A stretch of DNA of 64,000 nucleotides. It comes from Chelonoidis abingdonii. Lineage: Eukaryota; Chordata; Testudines; Testudinidae. The stretch is taken from contig NC_133772.1 of NCBI RefSeq assembly GCF_003597395.2, positions 142,756,221 to 142,820,220 of the forward strand. The letters are read 5' to 3'. Below, one piece after another: positions 21,720 through 33,060 of the stretch; positions within the stretch are counted from its first letter, which is position 1, and the number at the start of each line of letters is the position of its first letter. The notes beneath the pieces are model-generated. The model saw only the letters and a list, made by a program, of their open reading frames with translations. It made no database searches and was not told where the DNA came from. A program made the translations under genes and the position numbers.

Positions 21720-21945
21720 TGTTGTAAGCAGTGTCATAGCCATGTTGGTGCCAGAGAGACAGGGTGGGTGCAGTGATATCTTTTATTGCACCAACTTGTG
21801 TTGGTGAGAGAGACAAGCTTTTGAGCCACACACAACTCTTCTTCAGGTCTGGGAAAGGTACTCCGAGCAGCACAGCTAAATGGCAGCTCGGCCAGGAGAG
21901 TTTCAGCCTCTAATAAAGTCTCTGCTACAGACATGAGTTTAGAGG
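21720..21945 (+). mobile_element. Penelope-type terminal repeat fragment
   Basis: The sequence contains 'cagggtgggtgcagtgatat', 'cttttattgcaccaact', 'ttggtgagagagacaagctt' and 'cttcttcaggtctgggaaag'. These are the same ordered blocks as the terminal repeat at 2391-2560, so it is a related end fragment. Confidence 0.65.
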
Positions 21946-24139
21946 ATATATAGTATTACATACCTCTGCAGAATCTACTGCAAGCCTTCCATCTTGAGTT
22001 TTTTTTCTTTAAATCACAAACCTCTAGGGCACTACTGTATCTGACTTCAGCTCTGGTAAGCATTTTGCCAGGGATATCCACACTTGTATATTTTTCTGCA
22101 GTCTATGGGCAAGAATGAGGATATTACAATAGGGAACAAGTTCTGTGGGCTGTATTCCTCCCCCCACTTTAAAGTCAGGGTTGAAGCAAAATCCTAGTTC
22201 TTGGACGTGGTGAGAGATTTGCTCCATAGGAAGGAGAAAGCTGGAGTGGGCTACAGACCTAACTTTGGGGTCAGCGTGGTCTTTGTTCATTCCTGACAGT
22301 AGGCAGGTGATGTAGCCCTTCTGCTAGCATAGGGGAAAGGGTTGGATATCTCTGTGGATATGTAAATGCAAGTTTGGCAGTGAACTGCAGAAGAAAAGTA
22401 CTGAGCTTGAAATTCTCTTGCTTATCGCATTTCCAGTGAAGCAAAAATTCAAATTGGCTGGTAAAAGATGAAGCTACTACAAATGCCTGACTTAATCTCT
22501 AGAGTTTCATTTCCGTATCCCAAGAAAGGGTGTCAGAACAAAACAGTGTGCACAAGCACTTCTTTAATTGCACCTTCTGTCTAATTAGGTGGGAAATTTA
22601 AATTGTAGCAGATGAAGGAATCTGCCTTGCCGTCCACCTCTCTACTGCAGGCTGTAAAGTTTGTTCTTGGGATTTATAGATGAGTGGCTAACAAGGTAGT
22701 TCAGATAAACCAAGACTTAACAGTGAGGTCAATGTTTTTGTACAGTCCAGGAGTCAGTGCGGATGTTTCTAACAGTACTGTTGTGAAATGGAGTTTAGAA
22801 AATAGGCCATACATAAAATTAGGTTGAGTGTCCATTTGTACAGCCTCCTTTTTTGTTCATTCATGCTCTGTAGTGTGATGTTTGTTCTTTAGTCTCTAGG
22901 CAATTATGCTTCTTGGGCACAGAAGAAAAACATCTGCCATTTCTATTCGGAATAATTGCTGATCATGCTGTGATTCAAATATTTTCAAATGATATTTTCT
23001 ATTTTCATTTTTCCACTCTAAGCAAATGATTGAAAAATCTGTCAAGTACTTTTGCATGTACATTTGGCCTTAATTAATTAAACGGATTTTAAAAAATTGA
23101 TATTAGCATTATATTACATGTGCAAAGCAGTTCCAACAGCTTGATGCTGTAGGTGTAGCATGAGGGTAAGCAAGTTACTCTATGCTGTAATAGAGTGTGG
23201 CAGAGAATGGACATTACCCCCATTTCCAGTGTTTTAAATCCTATATTTTTGTTCCTTTTTTCTCTCATTTTCTTTGCCTATTCTCTCCTATATTATGCAT
23301 CTTGCTGCCAGAGAGGAGTTATGATTTTTTTCGTGTTATAGGCTAATACCCTTCCAGTTCTATCCAGAAATAAAAAAAAATACGATTACAGTAGCTGAGA
23401 GATAAAGCTATAGCCTTTCCTAGTTTCAATAAGACTAGTTCAGGCCCCAGTCTTGCAAGCCGTTACATGCATGCTGTTTTATGACCATGCATTTTTCTTT
23501 GAGTTCAGTGGGACCACACACATGAATATGTGATTGCGGGATCAGGAATCCTAACTAGTCTAAGAAATAAAAATGGACCACAAAGCTCCAAAATGTCTAA
23601 AAGGTCAAATTTTTAGGAAATGTGGTGTTGTCAAAGTTCTAGGTAGTCACTTCATGATTTTCACAGGCAGAACATAATGGGAACTTGTATAAACCAGTAT
23701 GGTGTACAAGAGGGCGATTTATAGCTGGTTTAGTCTTGTATAGACTTCATAGAAGAGTGCCATCTCTGCTCCAAACCCACAATCCAATCAATCCTGTGTC
23801 ACGCCTCTGCAGCCCAATTGTATCCTGTATCTGGATAGCTATTAGAAATGTACGAGATCCACATACTCAGATATACCATCATATTCTTCCGTCAGCTAAA
23901 ATAACCCCTCTATTTAAGTCTTTTGCTCTTTACACAAAAATAACAATATGAAGAAAACAGCTGGGAACAGCTGGATTCCAAGTAAGGGTGTTTAATAAAC
24001 ATATCCACGTTAGCCATTGAAGCTACATGTGCACTGCAGCTCTGACGGATTTTTGATAGCTTCCAGAACATAGACCATAGTGAGTACCACTAGCGGGCTC
24101 ACAAATGGTACCAAGGGATACTACCCTATTCCTTTCCAT
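21946..24139. other. No gene recognised; possible old repeat at 22020-22340
   Basis: A minus-strand frame at 22290-22024 (88 codons) has no domain I can name. The segment resembles interspersed repeat DNA, but I cannot place it. The rest of the interval is AT-rich and featureless. Confidence 0.35.
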
Positions 24140-24263
24140 TATAATAGGGCTTATTAGGCTCATTAATAGAGAATTAAAGGAGGTAAGTAATGCCAGTCAA
24201 CACAGATTTATAGAAATTAAATGTTGTCAGACTAATTGATTTTTTTTAAATGAGATTACAAGT

Positions 24264-24420
24264 TTGGTTAATAAAGGCAAGAGCATTGATGTAATATACC
24301 TGGACTTCTGTAAGGCATTTGACTTGGTATCTTGTGATATTTTGATTAAGAAACAAGAACAACAGAAAATGAACATGGCATACATTAAGTGGATTAGAAA
24401 CTGGCTAACTTACAGGTCTC
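24264..24420 (+). pseudogene. CR1 reverse transcriptase remnant (N-terminal part)
   Basis: The translation contains 'DVIYLDFCKAFDLVSCDIL', the CR1 RT motif with the first catalytic aspartate block, then 'IKWIRNWL'. The frame ends where the LTR at 24421 begins. The matching downstream RT sequence resumes at 26797. Confidence 0.8.
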
Positions 24421-24962
24421 TGACTTACAAGTCGCTGGGGTGCAACCTGGACTGTGGGACCGCTGAGCCTTCCAAACCCACCAGCCTGGGCTGCCCAGCC
24501 GCATTGTGATGCTGATCCCAAGCAACAAGCCTCTGACAGACACTACATTTACACAGCCATCCACAGGCAGGGGTCCAGCCAACTGAGTCACATGAATGGT
24601 CTCCCAGCCACTCATGAACCATCAATAGAGAGGCTTCAGTCAGCTGCCCCCAGCTCCAGCCCTACACCTCAGAACTGTACCATCATGCACTGGTCAGAAG
24701 CCTGTCCAGTGTAAGCTCAGTACACACGCTGTCTTAGATAAATTATAGAATAGATTTATTAATCGCAGAAAGAGAGATTTGAAGTGATTATAAGTAGCAG
24801 GCATACAGATCAAAATTGGCTACCTAAGAAATAAAAATAAACTCACAGTCTAAATTCTAACTTAAACAGACTAAGCAAGATTTGATGCAAGCAGTCTCTC
24901 ACCTTAATGGATGGTCCAAGCAGCTCATAGTTCTTCAATACACAGACTGGACTCCCTTCCAG

Positions 24963-25065
24963 CCTGGGACCATGCACCTATTGGGTTCCTGGGCCTGGGA
25001 CCATGCACCTATTGGGTTCCTGGGCCTGGGACCATGTATCTATTGGGTGTCTGGGCCTGGGACCA
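24963..25065 (+). repeat. 31-bp short tandem repeat inside the LTR
   Basis: The block 'gcctgggaccatg' plus 'cacctattgggttcct' recurs at 24962, 24993, 25024 and, in part, 25055. The period is 31 bp. The last copy is cut by the insertion of the LTR at 25066. Confidence 0.8.
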
Positions 25066-25685
25066 TGTAGCAGGGTGGTTACCCTGCTCCTGCCCTGAAA
25101 GGCTTAAAACAGCCCTGGGGGAAGGTTGTGGCTTGGAGCTGCTAAGATGGGCTGATTGGGAAGTGGCTGCAGCTGGGCTGTATAAACAGGCTGGGAGCCA
25201 GGAGCTCAGCAGTCTCCCTTTGCCTGTAGAAAGAGAAGGGCCCAGCTGCAGGGAGCTAGAGACAAAGTACCTGAGTGAAGCAGGGCAGGTGACAGGCAGA
25301 GGAGCTGGGCAGCTCTGGCCTGGAAAGCCCCAGACTGTGGCCTAGCACTAGGCTAACAGGTACTGGGGGTTGCAGAGGGCAGCCCAGGAGTAGGCAAAGG
25401 CAGCAGGTCCAAACCCTCCTTACCAGTGATGAGTGGCTAATACTGCAGTCTGCCCCAGGGCTTGGGTGCTAGACAATGACTGGCAGTAGCTGTATACTAA
25501 GGTGAAGTGGGGATAGTGGATAGGGGTTCCCCTGGCAGTTAAAGGGGCACTGGGTCCACGGAAGGACATGGGGCCAAGCAGTAAGGTGGATCACTGGCCT
25601 GCAGAGGGCACTCCTGGCTGGAAAATGAGCTAATTCCCGAGGGTGACAGCAGGAGGAGTCACAGGGGTGAGTCTGCACCTCTACA
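25066..25685 (+). mobile_element. Solo LTR (retrotransposon) nested in the larger LTR
   Basis: It starts TGTAGCAGGGTGG and ends GCACCTCTACA, with a perfect 5-bp duplication GACCA at 25061-25065 and 25686-25690. A TATA-like 'gctgtataaacagg' near 25178 suggests plus-strand transcription. It is 620 bp with no coding sequence. Confidence 0.85.
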
Positions 25686-25910
25686 GACCAGTCTCCCCAG
25701 TTCAAAGTCTTTGTCTTCCAGACAATCTTCCAGGTGTTTAGATAGGGGCGGAAGGAGGGGGTGAAAGACCAAGTGATGGTGTCTCTGTCTCTCTTTTTTA
25801 TATCTTCTTCTAGCTGCTAGAAAGATCCTAGAAGTGATATGGGGGTCAGGCATGATATGGTTAAGCAGTATCCATTGCATATGTGCCTTCTCTAAGGAGC
25901 ATCTGGAATA

Positions 25911-26488
25911 TGTGATACAGCATGGCCAGAGGGCAGCAGGAGAGTGTTGGCAGGGCGCCTTATTCCCTGCAAGGGGAGGAAGGTTTGCTATAGATTAATT
26001 AGAGCGCCTGAAGCCAATTAGAGCACCAGCAGTCAGTCATATGATAAAACCCCCTGCTTCAGTCAGACAGTGTGGGAGTTGGAGCAGGAAGGTTTGGTTG
26101 GAGCAGAGAGCAGTTTTGAAGAGAGACCAAAAGGAAAGTTTGGAGGATGCTGCAGTGGGCTGAGAAATCCAAAAAAAATCCTAGGTAAGGGGTACCTGGC
26201 TTATGTAGAAGGAGGGCAAGAAGCCCCTTCACAAGCTGAAGGGCTGGAGAGGGAAGTAGCCCAGGGGAAGGAACCGCTAGTTCAAGTGGTTCACCACAAA
26301 CCTCAGGGCCCCTGGGTTGGGACCTGGAGAAGAGGGCGGGCCCAGGTCCCTCCCTCTCCACTCCCCTCCTCAAGGACAATAGTGGGGTAATTAAAATACT
26401 AATTCAGAGCTAAGCAATGGTGCCCTGAACCTTCCCCAAAGAAGAGGGAGCTCGAGACCCAGCATAACAGTACCGGCAATTTGCCACA
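25911..26488 (+). mobile_element. Second solo LTR nested in the larger LTR (Gypsy-like)
   Basis: The termini are TGTGATACAGC and TTTGCCACA, with AATA at 25907-25910 and 26489-26492 as a 4-bp duplication. Parts such as 'gggaagtagcccagggga' and 'cagggcccctgggttgg' are shared with the LTR at 29340-30000, so they belong to one superfamily. A 4-bp duplication fits Gypsy-type elements. Confidence 0.75.
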
Positions 26489-26796
26489 AATAGTGGATTC
26501 CTGATGGACCTTCAATGCCCGTCTGGCCAGTAATGGGTGCTCCTTTGTCATTACTGAAAGTTTGCCTGTGGGCATCTTCCAACCTCACTGCATATTTCAG
26601 TAGCACATATAACAATACCTCATAACTTCAGATACAAGCATAGTACATACAATCCAACTGGATATTAATGTTCAACAAATCTAGACTTTTAAAATGATAC
26701 CTCATAAGTTGTACTTTGTACAGAACATTTCATGATTATATAACAATGCTGAATATGGGGGGTCCAAGGTGCTACTTTGAGGTACAGAGTGTCCCA

Positions 26797-27455
26797 ATCT
26801 CCAAATGTAATTGTAAATGGGGAGTTATGCTTGTGTTTTTCTATTGGAGTCAGTTCTTGGCTCTGCACTATTTAACATTTTTATCAGTGACCTGGAAGAA
26901 AGCATAAAATCATTATTGATCACATTTGCACATGAGGCAAAGATTGGGGCAATGATGAATAATAAAGAGGACAAGGCACTGTTACAGGGGGTCTGGATCG
27001 TTGGTGAGCTGCGTGCAAGCAAATATGCATTTCAATCCACCCAAATGTAAGGTCATACATGTAGGAACAAAGAATGTACCCAAATGTACAGAATGGGGGA
27101 CTCTATCCCAAGAAACAGTTCTTCTGAAAAAGAGTCTAGGGGCATGGTAGATAATCAGCTGAGGAGAAGCAACCTGTGTGACTCTGTGGCCAGATGTGGC
27201 TTGGATATGGAAGCTTGTGTAGGAGAAGAGAGGTTATTTTACCTTTGTATTTGGCACTGATCCGATTGCTGCTGGAATATTGTGTCTGGTTCTGGTGTCC
27301 GCAAGTCAAGAAGGATGTTGAAAAATTGGCAAGGGTTCAGAAAAGAGACACACGAAAGAGCAAAGGAGTTGAAAACAAACCATCTAGTGGTAGACTCCAG
27401 GAACTCTATCTATTTAGATTAACAATGATGGGTAAGGGATGATTTAATCACAGTG
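26797..27455 (+). pseudogene. CR1 reverse transcriptase and C-terminal remnant
   Basis: The frame contains 'LFNIFISDLEESIKS', then 'LLITFAHEAKIGAMMNNKED' where active CR1 has FADDT. Further on is 'LCRRREVILPLYLALIRLL', then 'EYCVWFWCPQVKKDVEKL'. The two catalytic aspartates are replaced (D to H, D to E), so RT activity is lost in addition to the frameshifts. Confidence 0.8.
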
Positions 27456-27458
27456 TAA

Positions 27459-27753
27459 GATCTGGTCTACGCTATAGACTTATCTTGGCATAAGTATGTC
27501 ACTCAGGATGTGAAAAATCCACATTCCTGAATGACATAGTTACACTGACCTTAACCCACTGGGTAGACAGCACTATGTTGATGGGAGAGCTTCTCCCATT
27601 GACAAAGCTACCACCTCTTCGGGAGGTGAATTAACAACACTGACGGGACAGTTCTCTCCTGGTAGCTTAGGAGCATCTTCACTTAAGCATTACAGCGATG
27701 CAGTTGCATCTCTGCAGTTGTGTCGATGCAACGTTTTAAATGTAGACCTGCCC
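27459..27753. mobile_element. Harbinger-like MITE in the CR1 3' region
   Basis: The right end TGTAGACCTGCCC is the exact inverse of the GGGCAGGTCTACA start seen at 15671, and the left end is degenerate (GATCTGGTCTACG). TAA flanks both sides (27456-27458 and 27754-27756). It interrupts CR1 sequence that continues on both sides. Confidence 0.85.
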
Positions 27754-28101
27754 TAAGTACCCGTATGGGGAACAAATATTTAATGATGATCTTTTCAATT
27801 TAGCAGACAAAGATACAGCATGATGCAATGGCTGAAAATTGAAGTTGGAGAAATCCAGTGTTGAAATAAGGCATAAAGTTGTAACAGGGAGGGCAATGAA
27901 CCATTGGAACAACTTAGAAAGGAGGGTGGTGGATTCTCCATCAATGGCAATTTTTAAATCAAGACAGTCTCTCTTTTTTTTTTTTTAAAGATACATGCAG
28001 ATCAAGCAGGAAATAATTCAAGGAAGTCCTAAAGCTGTATTAGATAGGAGAGCAGATTAGATAATCACAGTGGTTCCTTCTCACCTTGAGTTCTATGAAT
28101 A

Positions 28102-28775
28102 TGTCACAGTTCAGGGCAACTGCACCTGTATTCCTCCTCTGTGGTCCCTCTGGGGCACCCGCTGTAGGTTCTCAGCTCCTCACTCATCACCCTTCTGAGG
28201 CAGAGAATTAATTTTGTAGGCTGGAATTTTTCTAAGCTGCACAGTTCCCAGCAAGCCAGACTGCCTTAAAGGTCATTGTGTATTGACCACAGTTACAAAT
28301 TATCACAAAGCTCTTTATATGATAGTACATTTATTTTTAAGGTGAAAGCATGACAGAAAACATATTAAGGGCAACAGAAGTACCTAAAAGTTCACCAGAC
28401 ATCACTCCAACCTCTAGGACTGGTAGGTGTCTGTCCTTCAAAACCCACAGCTGGGCTTTCCCCATAGTGACAAGTTCATAAATGTCTCAGATTCCAAACC
28501 AGAAACACCATGAATAATTCAGTCTTTCCTTTATTCAGCTTGTGACTTTGATTTTGACCTCATGTAACAGGTGATCAGCAGACAATAGCTCACTCCTCAG
28601 GCTGTAGCTTCAAAAGGTTGGGGTTTTGCATAACCAGAGTTGGGGAATTTGCATTTATCTCCCCCTAGATATTCCCCAGGAAAGCCACTTAACATGTTTT
28701 GTTCCAAGAGTTCATTCTTGTCTGGTGCATTGTTCAATATAGTCTTGTGAATGCCCAGGTCTCACATCTGTCACA
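28102..28775 (-). mobile_element. 3' LTR of a minus-strand LTR element, next to a polypurine tract
   Basis: Both ends read TGTGACA / TGTCACA. On the minus strand the sequence just before the LTR start is 'caagggggaga', a polypurine tract as expected for plus-strand priming next to a 3' LTR. This shows it is not a simple solo LTR. Some internal sequence (28776 upward, extent unknown) is retained. No coding region is recognised in it. No target-site duplication is visible. Confidence 0.65.
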
Positions 28776-28787
28776 TCTCCCCCTTGA
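28776..28787 (-). other. Polypurine tract
   Basis: The minus strand reads CAAGGGGGAGA immediately upstream of the LTR's TG. This is the primer site for plus-strand DNA synthesis in LTR retroelements. Confidence 0.55.
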
Positions 28788-29339
28788 GAGGTTATATACA
28801 ATCCTGGTGCACAATAATACATTAACATTCATTTAATTAATACATACTTAACATACTGGAACTTTATTCAACGAGGTCTCCCAGTTGAACTTATCACTGA
28901 CTTCAGAGGGATTGCCCCAAATTTTTGCATTGGTGACAGTGCAGAGAATTGGGACATCATGAAATCTTCAGTTTACTCACAATCACATGCTTGACTATCA
29001 CAGTGATTGGATCACGACTCTGGGCTGGCATGTAGCCGTAACACCTACTGTTACTGAAACATATTTAAAGGCTTAATTTTTATTAATGTGACAATAAAAT
29101 ACACACATTATAACTCAATACCTATTGTGGTATCAGAAAGGTATAGATAAAAATAGATGTGGCGGTCAGAATGTGCCGGGAATGTGTAGTGAAAGCAATG
29201 TGAGTGGCACCTGCTTCCATTCCCTACTGTAGAATGTGAAATCTGAATATTTTTTCTGATACGTAACCTCTTATCTATGCAGGCTTTTATTTTCCCCGTC
29301 TCATGAATGGACTTTTAGCAGCATATTAAGACTACAAGT
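28788..29339. other. Unrecognised, possibly internal sequence of the adjacent LTR element
   Basis: It follows the polypurine tract on the internal side, so its near part should derive from the element. No gag, pol or env-like frame is visible, and the far boundary cannot be set. Confidence 0.35.
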
Positions 29340-30000
29340 TGTGATAGACCCAGGCCAGTTGGGAACAGCAGAGTAGTAGTCAAAGGGAGATATACTGGCC
29401 ACTGGATAAGCAGTTTTCTGTTCCCTGAGTGACCAGAGCAGGGGCTGCTCCAGGCTAATGAGAACACCTGACTCCAATTAACCTGCTAAGAGTTAGGTGA
29501 GGCTGTTAAGCACCTGATTTTAATTAAGGCCCCTCTGATGCTATAAAAGGACTCACTCCAGTCAGGCCAGGGGGAGCCAGAGAAGAGGAAGTGTGTGCAA
29601 GGAACTGGGAGCAAGTGGCGTGCAAGAAGCTGAGAGTGAGTAGGCATACTGCTGGAGGACTGAGAAGTACAAGCGTTACCAGACATCAGGAGGAAGGTCC
29701 AATGGTGAGGCCAAAGGTGTTGGGAGGAGGCCATGGGGAAGTAGCCCAGGGATTTGTAGCTATTGTGTAACTGTACCATGAGGCACTCTAGACAGCTGCA
29801 GTCCACAGGGCCCTGGGCTGGAATCTGGAGTAGAGGGGGGGCCTGGGTTCCTCCCAACTCCTGATCAAATACAAGAGGAATTGACATGGACTGTGGCTTC
29901 TACCAGAGGGACTGTTTCCTGACCCACAGGGTAAATCTGTGAGGTGAGCAAATCTTCCAATAAGCACAGGAGCCATCAAGGTAGAGGAGGAACTGTTACA
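29340..30000 (+). mobile_element. Solo LTR, Gypsy-like, with intact target duplication
   Basis: It starts TGTGATAGACC and ends AACTGTTACA, 661 bp, with AAGT at 29336-29339 and 30001-30004. A TATA box 'gctataaaagga' lies near 29542 in the plus direction. It is the same superfamily as 25911-26488. The frame at 29887-29486 on the minus strand lies within this LTR and is not a gene. Confidence 0.85.
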
Positions 30001-30111
30001 AAGTATAAAACAAACTGTTTATTGAGGTAGGGGCTAAACACAGGGATACCTGTGTCAGGCATGCAGCTAACATGCACCTCTTCACATCTTCAGTGGACCC
30101 TGACTAGCTGC

Positions 30112-30235
30112 TAGGGTGACCAGATAGCAAGTGTGAAAAATCAGGACAGGGGGTGTGGGGTAATAGATGCCTGTATAAGACAAAGCCCCAAATATTGGGA
30201 CTGTTCCCGTAAAATCAGGACATCTGGTCACCCTA
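30112..30235. mobile_element. hAT-type MITE (124 bp)
   Basis: The ends TAGGGTGACCAGA and TCTGGTCACCCTA are a perfect 13-bp inverted repeat. The flanks are ctagctgc (30104-30111) and ctaactgc (30236-30243), an 8-bp duplication with one change, the hAT signature. It has no coding capacity. Confidence 0.85.
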
Positions 30236-30243
30236 CTAACTGC

Positions 30244-32451
30244 CCACATCCTGGTGAATACGGAAAATATGCTGGGACACAATGAGATGGAAATTCCTGC
30301 AATAAACAGTGAGATACAGTTAGATACGGGAGTAAATGGGAAAAGAGCTGATGAAGGGATAATGGGCCAAATTCATCACTAGTGTAAATCCCCTGAGGTC
30401 AATGGTTTGAAAGAGGAATGGATTTGGCCTCATTAGCTTATGTGGAGACATGTGTAAAACAAAGATGTTAAGTTGTGCGAATTGAATGTTCACTGCTGGC
30501 CAATTGTCCCCTGCTGCTTGTAGATTGGATGCAAATACAAACAGTAGGAAACTGACCCATTTCTTCCAGGCTGTCATGATTTTCTCTTTGCTTGAGTGAG
30601 AAGGGCTTTCTTACTCTGACTGTGTGGCATACTTAGGGCAGATGCAGTGGGTGTATGGTCCAAAAGGTTTCTTCATGTTTTACTATTAGCTAAAACAAAG
30701 TGATTATCATAGATTGGGATTTTCAAAGGAGCTTCGAGGATTTAGATGCCCAAATCCCCCCTGGAATGCCATAGAAACAGAATACCTAACTTTCTGAGAC
30801 TCATTTGAAAATGGAGCCACAGAGATTAAGACACTTAGACTGGTAATATCTTATCTACCTAGCTTTGTGCCTCCCCCCACCCAGCAGCAGCAGAGTTTGG
30901 GTATGGGAGGGGGCAGAGGGTTGGGGCATGGGACAGGGTGAGGCGGGGTCTCACGGTGCTTACCTTGGGGGCTCCTCAGAAGCGGTGACATCCCCCTCAC
31001 TCAGCAGCTTTCCCTGCACAAGTGGTGGAACAATTTTGGGAACCACTGGTATATTGTGATAAAACAATGCTCATCAGGCAGATCCAAGGTTTACAAGTCC
31101 AAAATGAAACCTGTGTCTTAAAGCACCTTTTGAAAAAGTTGTTGCCTCAACCTCTGTTTTTATCATCCCCCTAGAAGGAGGCCTGTGGCATTTTATAAAC
31201 TCAGTTCCAATGGCTGAGCTATGGACAATAAAGCAAGAATGAGGAATGGTTTTTCCTTGCCATTATGCCATTGCCCGATTTGTCTGATTCTTGTGAGCTG
31301 GCCACATACTGATCTATACATGGGTCCTACTCTTTGAAGCATTCAGAGAAGCATTCATGTGTATTTCCATACTCTACCAGAGGTATTGGAATATCTGCTC
31401 AGAAGAAAGGAGCACTGGAGCAGAGCAGGAGGATGGGAAAATGTAGACATGACTGCCAGGGTTTCTGTTAGAGTATTCGCACCATACATGCAGAATAGAG
31501 TGGATACATCATTATTTACTAGGAAACAGACCACCAAATTCCTTTAAATAAGCCCCCAAACAGCCATCAGATGATGAGTTGCTGCCAAAGGTGACCTGTT
31601 CAGAATTTAAAGTTAGAGGTGAAAAGCCCCATATGCCAGTGTCATTCCTATGAGTCATCTAATTCCTCAACCTGCCACTTCAATGGTACAGTTCTCCTTC
31701 TGGTGTGAATGTTGTTACCTCTTGTGATAATGGCTTTATTCCTCTCAGGTAAGCAGGCTGCGTATACTCAGTGATGCTTAGCAATCTGTTACTGGCATTT
31801 TGCTACTGTATTCTAATGGCCTCAGTGCTGTTAACTTTAAGCCAAAACTTTATGGGAATAGTCTTTTCATTTTAATATTACATGTTTATTATTCATGACA
31901 CCCAGATTAAGCCCAAAGCAAAATTAAAATGTAGTGATGTGGCTCACTTTTCATTCATTTACTCATTCTAATTATGCTTTACTTTCTCCTTTTCTGAAAC
32001 CTCAGTGTAGAGGGACTAATGGAATAATCAGACACGAGGACCTAGGCAGGTAGAAGTGAAGATGGCCTGACATTAATTTATGAATATGTGAACTTATTGT
32101 GTTCAGTTTCATAGAGAGCCTTTCATCTCGCCCAAAGAAGACAAGTTCATGACAAAGAGAAGAGGGGCATAATGTGGTAATTGGACTGTAGTAATTGGAC
32201 TGGGTAAGTCATGCCAGGCTCGTGCAAAATCCAGCTGATAACAATTCAGATATAAAAGGAGCCCTACTGAGCCAAGACAAAAGATCAATCTTTTACAGTT
32301 AATGAGTTAGAAGATATAAAAAGTTTGGCTTCCTTGGTGCAGCCATCTAAAAACTTTAAATGAGAGACAACCGCACAGTTGGATGTGTGTGTAAAAAATG
32401 TCATAGAGCTCTCAAGTAGAGATAAAGAAAATGGATTAAACATTATCATTA
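30244..32451. other. No gene recognised; short G-rich patch at 30880-31020
   Basis: The patch contains 'gggagggggcagagggttgg', composition like the minisatellite at 16851, and may be a fragment of that repeat. The rest has no recognisable element. Confidence 0.4.
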
Positions 32452-32860
32452 GAGCTGGCTGGAAAAACTTCAGTGGAACTATTCTCTGTCAGAAAATGAA
32501 GTTCCATCAAAAGAACTTTGTGAAACTGCGTTAATTTCCCTGAAATTCCATTTTGGAGAAAAAAGGAAAAAAAAGTTGTGACAATTTAGACACTTTGGCA
32601 CAAACCATTTTGATATTTTGTCTTGAAATGGCTTTTCATTTGATTTTTTAAAATTATATTTATTATATAAAATCTCAAAATATAATGTAGATATGTTTTA
32701 ATTTTGTCAAAGCAACGTGTTTTGTTTAATCGGAGACAAATGTTTTTGATTCTTTTCTTTGCATAGAATTTTGAAACTTTTGCACTTTGTTCTGATTGGA
32801 ATGGAAGCCAAATTTCAGAATTGTCAAACCGAATAGATATTTTCTGCACAGCTCCAACAA
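32452..32860. repeat. AT-rich palindromic repeat, probable MITE
   Basis: The left end 'agagctggctggaaaaact' and the right end 'ctgcacagctccaa' are related as inverted ends. The interior is AT-rich and partly self-complementary ('ttttcatttgattttt', 'ccattttggagaaaaa'). Similar AT-rich stretches occur elsewhere in the window. I cannot assign a superfamily. Confidence 0.45.
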
Positions 32861-32929
32861 TCATATTCTTTTCCTGATAGTTATTATTTATATCCAATGT
32901 ATTTCCCATCACTGTATCTGAGGACCTCA

Positions 32930-33060
32930 GAAACACTGATGAATGTATCCTCTACTATACAACCCTGTGAGGTAGAGAAGCTCTCTATTTAATAGATGGG
33001 GAATTTAGACACAGAAACATTAAGGGACTAACCCAAAATAATTTGATTCACAATCAAGGC
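32930..33060 (-). repeat. MIR fragment
   Basis: It contains 'acaaccctgtgaggtagaga', 'aatagatggggaatttagac' and 'acagaaacattaagggacta', the minus-strand MIR core order. It is diverged. Confidence 0.6.

Larger units (their letters stand above)
24421..26796 (-). mobile_element. ERV-type solo LTR inserted in CR1, holding two other LTRs
   Basis: The plus-strand ends are TGACTTACAAG and GAGTGTCCCA. The flanks gtctc (24416-24420) and atctc (26797-26801) form a target-site duplication with one change. Without the two nested LTRs and their duplications its length is about 1.17 kb, similar to the other LTRs here. An AT-rich block at 24735-24790 ('gatttattaatcgcag') carries a minus-strand AATAAA-type signal. 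A 31-bp tandem ('cctgggaccatg' repeated) lies at 24963-25065. Confidence 0.8.
24140..28101 (+). mobile_element. CR1 LINE, split by an LTR nest and a MITE
   Basis: Host CR1 pieces are 24140-24420, 26797-27455 and 27757-28101. Together they give RT motifs ('DVIYLDFCKAFDLV', 'SDLEESIKSLLITFAH'), the downstream 'LALIRLLLEYCVWFW' block, and the CR1 3' end ('gataatcacagtgg', 'ttctatgaat'). The insertions are an LTR at 24421-26796, itself holding two further LTRs, and a MITE at 27459-27753. The RT catalytic FADD is changed to FAHE near 26930. The element is 5'-truncated and inactive. Confidence 0.85.

Noticed and set aside
22024..22290. 88-codon minus-strand frame
   Set aside because: No domain that I recognise. 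It looks like interspersed repeat sequence but could not be assigned.
24963..25065. Regular short repeats that might suggest a CRISPR-like array
   Set aside because: They are contiguous 31-bp tandem copies without unique spacers, inside an LTR in a vertebrate genome.
29486..29887. 133-codon minus-strand frame
   Set aside because: It lies within the solo LTR at 29340-30000, antisense to its TATA-containing strand.
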